This document shows, piece by piece, positions 34,822-42,299 of a stretch of 64,000 nt of DNA. Under the pieces are notes generated by a model, which was not told where the DNA came from, made no database searches, and saw nothing but the letters and a program-made list of their open reading frames with translations. The DNA lies in assembly GCF_010671565.1 (NCBI RefSeq), contig NZ_JAABOQ010000002.1:620001-684000 (forward strand), in the 5' to 3' direction. The position numbers and the translations under genes are program-made. Numbering within the stretch: position 1 is the stretch's first letter; each line of letters begins with the position of its first letter. Source of the DNA: Spongiivirga citrea. GTDB lineage: Bacteria > Bacteroidota > Bacteroidia > Flavobacteriales > Flavobacteriaceae.

Positions 34822-35600
34822 AGCTCTACGAAAATATCGGTTACAAAAACTGCTATAAAATCGATAACAAAAAGTAACATCGACGTATAAACTACCGCGG
34901 CATTGGATGCTTCCCCAACTCCAACGGTCCCTTTGGCACAATTATAGCCTTTGTAGCACCCTACGAGACCAATGGCGAAACCAAAGAAAAATGATTTGAT
35001 AGTAGCAGGTATAATATCGCTATACTGCAATGCATCAAAAACCTTATTAAAATAAAGTAGGTATGAGACTTCTCCTTTTAAATTCTCAATAAGCGCAGAT
35101 CCGAATAAGGCAATTGCATCTCCCATGAGAATAAGTAATGGGAGCATTAAAGTTGTTGCCAGAATTCGAGTAACCACTAGATATTTAAAGGGGTTAGTCC
35201 CCGAAACCTCCATGGCATCTATTTGCTCTGTAACTTTCATAGAACCAAGCTCTGCACCGATTCCTGAACCAATTCTACCAGCGCATATTAAAGCAAAAAT
35301 AACTGGACCAATTTCACGCACTATCGATAAACTTACCATTGAAGGCATCCAAGAAACAGCTCCAAACTCTAACAGAGTAGGTCTTGATTGTAATGTAAAT
35401 ACCAAACCTAAAATGAAGCCGGTAACACCAACCAAAATGATTGAACGATTCCCCACTCGATAGCATTGGCGAATGAGTTCCTTCCATTCAAAAGGAGCAC
35501 TAACAACTTCTCTAAAAAAACGCATAGCAAAATATGCCATATCCCCTATCTCAGAAAAGAAGCGTTTAGATCTTGCGTATATGGCTTTTGATAATTCCAA
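34818..35600 (-). CDS. MlaE-like ABC permease
   Basis: 260 residues, five TM helices, with the family motif REIGPVIFALICAGRIGSGIGAELG (about 108-132) and EQIDAMEVSGTNP (the MlaE/YrbE loop). It leads the MlaE-MlaF-MlaD-164 aa operon. A TGAY-N4-RTCA site lies upstream. Confidence 0.94.
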   Translation of the reverse strand: MELSKAIYARSKRFFSEIGDMAYFAMRFFREVVSAPFEWKELIRQCYRVGNRSIILVGVTGFILGLVFTLQSRPTLLEFGAVSWMPSMVSLSIVREIGPVIFALICAGRIGSGIGAELGSMKVTEQIDAMEVSGTNPFKYLVVTRILATTLMLPLLILMGDAIALFGSALIENLKGEVSYLLYFNKVFDALQYSDIIPATIKSFFFGFAIGLVGCYKGYNCAKGTVGVGEASNAAVVYTSMLLFVIDFIAVFVTDIFVEL

Positions 35601-35622
35601 TCACCTTATGTATTAGTTCTAT

Positions 35623-35665
35623 CAAATATATCTCCCACCAATAGGTGTTAAAATGATAAAAGTCA
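35623..35665 (-). promoter_or_regulatory. FNR/CRP-type site plus -7 box for Mla-like operon
   Basis: TGATAAAAGTCA (plus strand 35654-35665), the left half of the 38-bp palindrome, with a perfect minus-strand -7 TATATTTG from 35630 to 35623, spacing 29.5 bp. Confidence 0.8.
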
Positions 35666-35689
35666 GTTACGTAACTGACTTTTATCATT
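35652..35689. repeat. 38-bp perfect palindrome with two FNR-like sites
   Basis: Left arm 35652-35670 and right arm 35671-35689 are exact reverse complements (centre 35670.5). Each arm holds one TGAY-N4-RTCA site and their centres are 22 bp apart, two helical turns, in the divergent MlaE/HMA promoter region. Confidence 0.9.
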
Positions 35690-35718
35690 GTAGATAGCTT
35701 TTATAACATATAATTTGG
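35676..35718 (+). promoter_or_regulatory. FNR/CRP-type site plus -7 box for HMA protein
   Basis: TGACTTTTATCA at 35676-35687 (right half of the palindrome) with -7-like TAATTTGG at 35711-35718 (one mismatch), spacing 29.5 bp. ATG 35739. Confidence 0.65.
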
Positions 35719-35738
35719 GTCTTCTAATACTGAAAATA

Positions 35739-36008
35739 ATGGAAAAGACATTTCGAATTCAAAATCTAAAATGCGGTGGTTGTGAGACTACAATAATTAA
35801 GAATATGGTAGATATTCAGGGGGTTAAAAGCGTGGAACTAAGTGTTCCTAAAAATGAAATCACGATCGATGTAGACACGCCTTTAACACTAGAAAAAGTA
35901 AGAAAAAAACTTTCTAGATTAGGATATCCTGTTGTTGGTGAACGAAATAATATTGGTAAGAAAGCCACATCATACCTTAGCTGTGTAATAGGAAGAATTG
36001 ATGCCTAA
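35739..36008 (+). CDS. Heavy-metal-associated (HMA) domain protein
   Basis: 89 residues from ATG 35739; the longer 35715 start lies in the predicted promoter. Copper-chaperone-like ferredoxin fold with CGGC (about 12-15) in the metal loop and VKSVELSVPKNEITIDVDT after it. The usual Met before the first Cys is Leu-Lys here. The C-terminal tail is short. No metal ATPase lies next to it. Convergent with the TSUP gene. Confidence 0.85.
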   Translation: MEKTFRIQNLKCGGCETTIIKNMVDIQGVKSVELSVPKNEITIDVDTPLTLEKVRKKLSRLGYPVVGERNNIGKKATSYLSCVIGRIDA

Positions 36009-36021
36009 AAGAGTAATCGAA

Positions 36022-36747
36022 TTAATTGAATAAAATACTCATTACACCAATACCTAGAATGAGCAAGAGCACTATCAACCGGAATTGCTCTTGAGACATC
36101 TTGTTCAAAATTAGCTTCCCAATCCATGTTCCAACAATACTTACAACAATTAGAATAGGTACTAGATAGAGCAAATCTTTGCGCATATAGCCATTAAAAT
36201 AATACACTACAGTCCTACTAAAATCAACCCCTAAGTCAATAACTGCAGATGTTGCGATGAATTTTTCTTTATTCATCTTAAAGGCCGCCAAAGTAATTCC
36301 TCTTATCGCACCTCCTGTTCCTAAAATACCAGCGCTTAAGCCTGAAAGTACACCTCCAGTTATTGCATTTCTGGTAGTAGCTTGGACCACAAACTTTTTA
36401 AAAATCAAAAAGAATAAACTAAGGACAATAAGAAATATTCCGAGAATATAGGTGAGAAACTTTGGATCAATGTACTTACTTAAAAAGGCTCCTAGCATTA
36501 CAAATATGACTGCCGGAACTCCTAATTGTAAAATAACTTTTTTGTCTAACCCCTTCTTGAAAAATGCAATTTTGGTGATATTACTAGCCAAATGAAACAG
36601 AGCTGTAATTCCTAGAACGGATTTAAAATCTAAAAAGAAGTTGGCCACAGGTACAAAAAACACCGAAGATCCAAAACCACCTACTGTGCCGAAAATTTCG
36701 GCAACTATGGATAGTAATATGAATATAGGAAGATACCTCGATAACAT
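36022..36747 (-). CDS. TSUP-family sulfite exporter/TauE-like permease
   Basis: 241 residues with eight hydrophobic segments and two repeats: GTVGGFGSSVFFVPVANFFLD near 20 and SGLSAGILGTGGAIRGITLAAF near 135. The Gly-rich paired loops are typical of TSUP/SafE. Substrate sulfite or a sulfonate is only a family-based guess. It faces the HMA gene across 13 bp. Confidence 0.88.
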   Translation of the reverse strand: MLSRYLPIFILLSIVAEIFGTVGGFGSSVFFVPVANFFLDFKSVLGITALFHLASNITKIAFFKKGLDKKVILQLGVPAVIFVMLGAFLSKYIDPKFLTYILGIFLIVLSLFFLIFKKFVVQATTRNAITGGVLSGLSAGILGTGGAIRGITLAAFKMNKEKFIATSAVIDLGVDFSRTVVYYFNGYMRKDLLYLVPILIVVSIVGTWIGKLILNKMSQEQFRLIVLLLILGIGVMSILFN

Positions 36748-36766
36748 ATATCATCGGTTTTAAACT

Positions 36767-36810
36767 CAAAAATAGGTTTGATCTACACCGCAATCAATGA
36801 CATATATCAC
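36767..36810 (-). promoter_or_regulatory. FNR/CRP-type site plus -7 box for TSUP gene
   Basis: TGACATATATCA (plus strand 36799-36810) with a perfect minus-strand -7 TATTTTTG from 36774 to 36767, spacing 30.5 bp. ATG 36747. Confidence 0.7.
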
Positions 36811-36856
36811 CAAGAAACTATTTGGATCTTTCCTACTATAATATTCAGAAATCTGC

Positions 36857-37261
36857 TTACGAATTGAAAAAATCTCGAACCCAAGCTTTCACTTGGTTAT
36901 CCGTCATACTATCAGCTTTTTCTACGGCTTTTATTTTGGTTGCTATACTACTATGATTAGTGTGCAACTCCTTCTTAAATTTCTCGTTGGTACCTGCTGG
37001 ACCAAAGATTACCAAAGAATCCGTGTCTTTAATTTCTGATATAATGTTACTGAAATATCGTTTTGTTTGGTGCTTTTCACGTTCCAGATATTTACTGTCC
37101 TGAACCACATCCTGAGGGCCACCCTTTAGCCGTGTTCCAGAACCTCCATGCGCTTTAAAATGCTCTATATTCGATTCAATAGACTTTAAACTTTCTTTTC
37201 CATTTTTTAGAGTCACAATAAGTGCTTTATCCTTATCGATCCATATACCTGTCTTTATCAT
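36857..37261 (-). CDS. eRF1-domain-2/host-attachment-like small protein
   Basis: 134 residues. It opens IKTGIWIDKDKALIVTL and ends with a segment DSLVIFGPAGTNEKFKKEL, the pattern of the small bacterial proteins that resemble eRF1/Pelota domain 2 (sometimes called translational machinery or host attachment proteins). I infer a ribosome- or translation-linked role, with low certainty. It has its own TGAY-N4-RTCA promoter. Confidence 0.55.
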   Translation of the reverse strand: MIKTGIWIDKDKALIVTLKNGKESLKSIESNIEHFKAHGGSGTRLKGGPQDVVQDSKYLEREKHQTKRYFSNIISEIKDTDSLVIFGPAGTNEKFKKELHTNHSSIATKIKAVEKADSMTDNQVKAWVRDFFNS

Positions 37262-37299
37262 TTTGCTTTATTTTTCTTAAACCATATTACTAGTAGTTT

Positions 37300-37342
37300 T
37301 AAAATTACATCTTACTAAAACAGATCGCTATGATAAATGTCA
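37300..37342 (-). promoter_or_regulatory. FNR/CRP-type site plus -7 box for eRF1-like gene
   Basis: TGATAAATGTCA (plus strand 37331-37342) with minus-strand -7-like TAATTTTA from 37307 to 37300, spacing 29.5 bp. This is the last copy of the motif found in an intergenic region. Confidence 0.72.
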
Positions 37343-37388
37343 TTTGAACAGCTTAATATCAATGTTGTATTAAATTAAAAAACACCTC

Positions 37389-37421
37389 TGACATATTCTG
37401 TCACTACTACCGATACCTTTG
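37389..37421 (+). promoter_or_regulatory. Promoter of VOC gene with TGACA-N5-TGTCA operator
   Basis: Perfect -7 TACCTTTG at 37414-37421 and, overlapping the -33 region, an inverted repeat TGACA (37389-37393), N5, TGTCA (37399-37403). This differs from the FNR-like site in spacing. It could bind the WYL regulator next door or another repressor. Confidence 0.5.
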
Positions 37422-37451
37422 TACTATTATTAATCAATAAATAGTATAAAA

Positions 37452-37829
37452 ATGACAAACGCAGTTAACTGGTTCGAAATTCCAGTAAGCAATTACGAAA
37501 GAGCAAAAAAATTCTATTCTCAGGTACTTGGCTTTGAAATCATAGATCATGATATGGGTGATGAGAATATGAAATATGGTATTTTTCCGTATGATATGGA
37601 AAACAACAAGGTCGGGGGTGCCATAATGCAAATGGAAGGCATGAATCCGTCAACCGATGGTTCGACAGTATACCTCAATGGTGGAGATGATTTGAGCGTT
37701 CCACTAGCTAGAGTTGAGGCTGCGGGCGGAAAAATATTAATGCCTAAAACGGATATTAAAGAAAATGGTTTCATCGCCCAGTTTACTGACACCGAAGGTA
37801 ATCGCGTAGCATTTCATTCAATGGAATAA
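37452..37829 (+). CDS. VOC (glyoxalase/bleomycin resistance)-family protein
   Basis: 125 residues. VOC fold with NWFEIPVSNYERAKKFYSQVLGFE (about 5-28), central MKYGIFPYD and the C-terminal NGFIAQFTDTEGNRVAFHS. Members are metal-dependent lyases, dioxygenases or binding proteins. The substrate is unknown. It is followed by a hairpin and the WYL regulator. Confidence 0.88.
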   Translation: MTNAVNWFEIPVSNYERAKKFYSQVLGFEIIDHDMGDENMKYGIFPYDMENNKVGGAIMQMEGMNPSTDGSTVYLNGGDDLSVPLARVEAAGGKILMPKTDIKENGFIAQFTDTEGNRVAFHSME

Positions 37830-37840
37830 CGAATAGTAAT

Positions 37841-37873
37841 TAGCGAGCCCTACTATAGGGTTCGCTATCTTTG
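37841..37873 (+). terminator. Hairpin overlapping -7 box of WYL gene
   Basis: 12-bp stem with one G-T pair, TAGCGAGCCCTA (37841-37852) and TAGGGTTCGCTA (37856-37867), loop CTA. It is followed by the -7 TATCTTTG (37866-37873) of the next gene, whose ATG is 5 bp on. No clean T-run, so terminator function is probable but not certain. Confidence 0.6.
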
Positions 37874-37878
37874 CTTGT

Positions 37879-38568
37879 ATGTCACAACTGTCTAGACTTA
37901 TTTCGCTGCTTACTCTATTAAAGTCGAAACGACTATTAACCGCTACTGAATTGGCTGATAAATATGAGGTAAGTATTAGAACCATCTATAGAGACATTAG
38001 GAAGTTAGAGGAAGGGGGAATTCCAGTATATAGTATTGAAGGTAAAGGCTATAGCTTGGTTGACAACTACACTGTTGCTCCTGTGCAGTTCACAGAAAAG
38101 CAAGCCAACGCCTTAATTACTGCACAGCATGTAATCAATCAATCTAAAGATATATCTTTTGTAAATGATTTTAATGAGGCGTTGACAAAGATCAAATCAG
38201 TTTTTAGGACTTCTATTCAGGAAAAGAGTGAGTTACTTAATGACAAGATTCATGTTTTTAATTGGTATTATGAGGAGTTTAGCAGTGATGCCCTGTCGGA
38301 AATCCAGTTAGCAATTACGAATTTTAATTTCGTAGAGATTAACTATCAAAAAGCAAATGATCCAAACATTTCTTTTAGAAAAATCGAACCTTGTGCAATG
38401 TACTCAACAAACAACAAATGGATATTAATCGCCTGGTGTCACTTGCGCAAAGAACTAAGGGCATTTAGAATCGATAGAATACAGCATTTCAAAATCTTAC
38501 CAGACAAATTTGAAGACAGAAAATTCAATATTCAGGATTATTTCAATTCTTGCCCTTATAGCGATTAA
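37879..38568 (+). CDS. WYL-domain transcriptional regulator (YafY-like)
   Basis: 229 residues. N-terminal winged helix (about 3-60, ATELADKYEVSIRTIYRDIR), then a WYL sensor domain (about 140-205, with FVEINYQK and WILIAWCHLRKELRAFRIDRI). WYL proteins sense small ligands or nucleic acids. Probably acts on its own or the VOC gene upstream. Its mRNA may have almost no leader. Confidence 0.9.
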   Translation: MSQLSRLISLLTLLKSKRLLTATELADKYEVSIRTIYRDIRKLEEGGIPVYSIEGKGYSLVDNYTVAPVQFTEKQANALITAQHVINQSKDISFVNDFNEALTKIKSVFRTSIQEKSELLNDKIHVFNWYYEEFSSDALSEIQLAITNFNFVEINYQKANDPNISFRKIEPCAMYSTNNKWILIAWCHLRKELRAFRIDRIQHFKILPDKFEDRKFNIQDYFNSCPYSD

Positions 38569-38665
38569 TAAACTTTCTTAAAACCTTTCTTTTCCAAATC
38601 AAAGGATATTTTTAAGACACTCAATGCTTTACTCTCTAACTTTAACAGTATTATTCTCTTAAAAA

Positions 38666-38710
38666 ATAGTTAAACTATGACATATTAATAGTATTACTAT
38701 CATATATTTG
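38666..38710 (+). promoter_or_regulatory. TetR gene promoter with two tandem ATAGT-N3-ACTAT operators
   Basis: Two inverted repeats ATAGT-N3-ACTAT at 38666-38678 and 38688-38700, 22 bp apart start to start, lie directly upstream of -7 TATATTTG (38703-38710) and the TetR ATG 38720. The arrangement fits autorepression by a TetR dimer pair. Confidence 0.6.
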
Positions 38711-38719
38711 TTTCAACTA

Positions 38720-39391
38720 ATGGAGAATCTACAACTACATATTACGATAAATCCAGAATTGTATACAAAAGACCCTGAGTCATCCGAGCTGGGTCAAAAA
38801 ATTGTCAGTACCAGTATCGCAATGATTAATAGCTTAGGTTTTGAAGCTTTCACTTTTAGAAAACTCGGCGTACAAATAGGATCTAATGAGAGTTCTATTT
38901 ATCGCTATTTTGAAAGCAAGCATGCCTTACTAGTTTATCTTATCAACTGGTATTGGAGTTGGATTGAGTATAAGTTAGTCTTCGAAACTGCCAACATTAC
39001 AATAGCCCAAGACAAGTTAACAAAAGCGATTACACTACTGACCGAAGAGGTTGAAGAGGACAACTCCTTCACTTTTATTAATGAAGTACTATTGAATAAG
39101 ATTATCATCTCCGAATCGGCTAAAGCATATCATACCAAGGATATTGATAAGGAGAATGAAAAAGGATTCTACAAAACATATAAGCGTGTAGTTCAACGTG
39201 TGAGCGATATCGTATTAGAGATTAATCCTAGTTTTGAATTCCCACACATGTTAGTCTCTACTATTATTGAAGGAGCTCATCATCAGCGATTCTTTTCAAA
39301 ACATCTACCCTCCTTAACAGATGTAGAAGAAGGAAAAAATAACATCGTAAGGTTTTACTCGGATCTCGTTCTAAAGGCTATAGTATCATGA
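38720..39391 (+). CDS. TetR-family transcriptional regulator
   Basis: 223 residues from ATG 38720. HTH about 42-66 (FEAFTFRKLGVQIGSNESSIYRYFESK), then a helical ligand domain with WYWSWIEYKL. The ATG of the small acidic gene overlaps its stop (ATGA), so the two are co-expressed. The ligand is unknown. Confidence 0.9.
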   Translation: MENLQLHITINPELYTKDPESSELGQKIVSTSIAMINSLGFEAFTFRKLGVQIGSNESSIYRYFESKHALLVYLINWYWSWIEYKLVFETANITIAQDKLTKAITLLTEEVEEDNSFTFINEVLLNKIIISESAKAYHTKDIDKENEKGFYKTYKRVVQRVSDIVLEINPSFEFPHMLVSTIIEGAHHQRFFSKHLPSLTDVEEGKNNIVRFYSDLVLKAIVS

Positions 39392-39720
39392 AAAAGTCTT
39401 TAGTCAACATAGCAGGAATTTTAAAAGGTGTGGCATTTGTTATTGCACTAATAACTATATTATTGCAACCTCTTGGCCAAGCTTTTTTTCTACTTGGCGA
39501 TGCTGAAATTGAAGTGAGCGAGGTCGATTTTGAAGAAGATTCCGAAGAACAAGAAGAAAAGAAAGAAGATGATAGTAAAAATGAAAAGATCGAACTACAG
39601 CATACCAATGCACATAGTCAATCGATACTTTTTCTTTCTAAAAACCGAAGTTATCAACTTCTACAATTAGTACAGAATTTCGATCCTGATATTCTCATAC
39701 CGCCACCTGAACAGGTATAA
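39388..39720 (+). CDS. Small membrane protein with acidic tail
   Basis: 110 residues: one TM helix (about 13-35), then a highly acidic stretch rich in Glu and Asp (about 40-68), then a basic/neutral tail ending ILIPPPEQV. Coupled to the TetR gene. No family recognised. It could be a membrane partner of the regulator. Confidence 0.7.
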   Translation: MKKSLVNIAGILKGVAFVIALITILLQPLGQAFFLLGDAEIEVSEVDFEEDSEEQEEKKEDDSKNEKIELQHTNAHSQSILFLSKNRSYQLLQLVQNFDPDILIPPPEQV

Positions 39721-39862
39721 CATTTCCATTAAATATTTCTAGACATTGTTTGTTTAGAACCCTCTCTTTTGGAGGAAAACCAATCTTTTTTAATTATAAA
39801 AAATCATTAATTGAATCTGTTATGGTACACAGTTGCCATGCCCGTTTCGAACTAAAATTTGT

Positions 39863-41470
39863 ATGAATAGTTCTAATCCCTTTAAAAATTTTAAGGCAGA
39901 TATTCCTGCCAGTATTGTTGTCTTTTTCGTAGCCTTACCATTATGTTTGGGTATTGCTCTTGCTAGTGGTGCTCCACTATTTTCAGGTCTAATTGCCGGA
40001 ATAGTTGGTGGTATTGTTGTAGGTGCCATGAGTGGATCACAAGTAGGCGTTAGTGGCCCGGCTGCAGGACTTGCCGCTATAGTTTTAACAGCTATCGGCG
40101 CACTAGGCGGATATCAAAACTTTCTTGTTGCAGTTGTTATTGGTGGTGCTATCCAACTACTTTTCGGCTTTTTAAAGGCTGGTATTATAGGGTATTACTT
40201 TCCTTCATCAGTTATAAAAGGAATGCTAACTGGTATTGGTATCATTATCATCTTAAAGCAAATCCCATATTTTTTCGGTTTGGATAAAAACCCAGGAGGT
40301 GATTTTTCCTTCTTACAAATAGATGGAGAAAATACGTTTACGGAATTGCTAAGAACTATTAATGCAATAATAAGCGGGAATTTTGACTATGGCGCGACCA
40401 TTATAGCGATTGTTGCCATTTCAATACTCATACTATGGAGTAATGTATTGAGTAAAAAAGGAAAGATCTTTCAGTTGGTACAAGGACCACTAGTGGCGGT
40501 TGTGGCAGGTATTGTTTACTACTTACTTACTAAAGACACAGGGTTATCACTTAGTGCTGATCGTTTAGTATCTGTTCCTGTTCCTGAAAGCTTTGATGAT
40601 TTTAAAGGTCAATTTGCCTTTCCAAACTTCGAGGTTATTGGAAGAGCTGACATTTGGATTACTGGATTTACAATAGCCTTGGTGGCTAGTCTTGAGACTT
40701 TACTTTGTGTAGAGGCTACCGATAAGTTAGATCCGCGTAAACGTGTTACCCCTACCAATAGAGAACTAATTGCTCAAGGAACTGGAAACATTATTTCTGG
40801 TTTTATTGGCGGACTACCGATTACACAGGTAATTGTTCGAAGTTCTGCGAATATTCAATCTGGAGGTAAGACCAAGATGTCGGCGATTATTCATGGCTTT
40901 TTCTTGCTTATCTCAGTAATCCTGATTCCTACATTGCTAAACAAAATTCCATTGTCAGTATTAGCTGCCGTACTATTTATTGTAGGGTACAAATTGGCAA
41001 AACCAGCTTTGTTCAAAACCATGTATAATCTAGGATGGAAACAATTCATACCATTTGTAGTAACCATATTAGGTATAGTATTTACTGACTTACTAATGGG
41101 AATTGGACTAGGTCTGGCAGTAGGAATAGTAGTAATCTTAATTAAGAGTTTTCAAAACTCACATTTCCTTCATATTGAAGATAAAAGTAACGGCAAGCAT
41201 AAAATAAAAATGACACTTGCCGAAGAAGTGACCTTTTTTAACAAAGGGGCTATTTTAAAAGAATTAGATAGCCTACCAAGAGACACCTATTTGGAACTCG
41301 ATGTTAGAAAAACAAGATATCTCGATAATGACATTATCGAAATTCTTGAAGACTTTTCAGAAAAAGCTAGAAACAGGAATATTGATATTCAACTTATTTC
41401 AGAAAGAGGAATAGTTGAAAATCCTGATAGCTTTATCCAATTTTTTCAACTAAGACCAAAAAGTGCTTAA
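39863..41470 (+). CDS. SulP-family anion/bicarbonate transporter
   Basis: 535 residues from ATG 39863. About 12-14 TM helices in the N-terminal 430 residues, with the SulP-like DIPASIVVFFVALPLCLGIALASG, PTNRELIAQGTGNIISGFIGG and a C-terminal STAS domain (about 450-530, LELDVRKTRYLDNDIIEIL). With a Usp and a carbonic anhydrase next to it, transport of bicarbonate is likely; sulfate is the alternative. Confidence 0.92.
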   Translation: MNSSNPFKNFKADIPASIVVFFVALPLCLGIALASGAPLFSGLIAGIVGGIVVGAMSGSQVGVSGPAAGLAAIVLTAIGALGGYQNFLVAVVIGGAIQLLFGFLKAGIIGYYFPSSVIKGMLTGIGIIIILKQIPYFFGLDKNPGGDFSFLQIDGENTFTELLRTINAIISGNFDYGATIIAIVAISILILWSNVLSKKGKIFQLVQGPLVAVVAGIVYYLLTKDTGLSLSADRLVSVPVPESFDDFKGQFAFPNFEVIGRADIWITGFTIALVASLETLLCVEATDKLDPRKRVTPTNRELIAQGTGNIISGFIGGLPITQVIVRSSANIQSGGKTKMSAIIHGFFLLISVILIPTLLNKIPLSVLAAVLFIVGYKLAKPALFKTMYNLGWKQFIPFVVTILGIVFTDLLMGIGLGLAVGIVVILIKSFQNSHFLHIEDKSNGKHKIKMTLAEEVTFFNKGAILKELDSLPRDTYLELDVRKTRYLDNDIIEILEDFSEKARNRNIDIQLISERGIVENPDSFIQFFQLRPKSA

Positions 41471-41481
41471 AAAAACCACAC

Positions 41482-42291
41482 ATGAAAAATTCAAATTTTA
41501 AATACCGATTATTAGTTTTATTAGACCATAGTAAAACATCGAAAGTTGCATTACGTGATGCTGTAAACTTAGCAAAGGTAATTGATGGTAAGATCGATTT
41601 ACTACAAGTGAAAGCTCCATCAAAATTTACCCAATACGGTAATCAAATAGCATTAATGCGTACACTGGATGAGCAGAGAGCCAGTGAAAAGAAGAAAATG
41701 AAAGAGCTAGCTAATACGATATCAGAATCTGAAAACATTCCGGTTTCATATAAATTTACCTTTGGTAATGTTGTTAATGAAGTACAAGACCATATTGACC
41801 AAACAACACCAGATATTGTTGTTATCGGTAAACGAAAAACAGGCTTTAAAAGCTTCTTAAAAACAAGTGTAACTAATCACTTGTTAAACAATCATAAAGG
41901 TGGAATTCTTATTTCTGGTAATGAAAGCAATACCGCTGCTTTTGACGATGTGTCCCTAGGGTTCTTAAATGAGGAGGCTTTAAATAATGAAATTACTATT
42001 GCTGGTGATCTTATTAGTAAGTCTAAACGCCCTTTAAAACTTTTTAAATTCTCTGGAGATTCGTATCAAGACAAACAAGAAACACCTAATAAAGTTGTTA
42101 CGTTTGAATTTGACGAACACGCTGAGCCCAGTACGCCAATCTCTAAATACATTAGTAAAAACGGGGTCGATCTTTTATGCGTTAAACGAGATATGGAAAA
42201 AGGCATTTCTAAGTCGATAAATCAGTTTAACAACGAGATTGCAAAGACAATAATCAAAACAGAAGTACCTGTATTGGTGCTTGCGAACTAA
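41482..42291 (+). CDS. Usp-like protein of SulP/carbonic anhydrase cluster
   Basis: 269 residues, two Usp domains, both without a proper nucleotide motif (domain 1 has GKRKTGFKSFLKTSVTNHLL where ATP-binding forms have G-x2-G-x9-G). It lies 11 bp after sulP and 8 bp before the carbonic anhydrase. Probably a non-ATP-binding regulator of the transporter. Confidence 0.85.
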   Translation: MKNSNFKYRLLVLLDHSKTSKVALRDAVNLAKVIDGKIDLLQVKAPSKFTQYGNQIALMRTLDEQRASEKKKMKELANTISESENIPVSYKFTFGNVVNEVQDHIDQTTPDIVVIGKRKTGFKSFLKTSVTNHLLNNHKGGILISGNESNTAAFDDVSLGFLNEEALNNEITIAGDLISKSKRPLKLFKFSGDSYQDKQETPNKVVTFEFDEHAEPSTPISKYISKNGVDLLCVKRDMEKGISKSINQFNNEIAKTIIKTEVPVLVLAN

Positions 42292-42299
42292 AAGTTATT

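Noticed and set aside
34822-34941. Upstream extension of the MlaF-like ATPase
   Set aside because: It reads within the permease gene in another frame and lacks any ABC family feature; the ATG at 34821 in the ATGA overlap is the better start.
39737-39759. TTCTA ... TAGAA inverted repeat before sulP
   Set aside because: Only five bp with an irregular spacer; too weak to call an operator or terminator.
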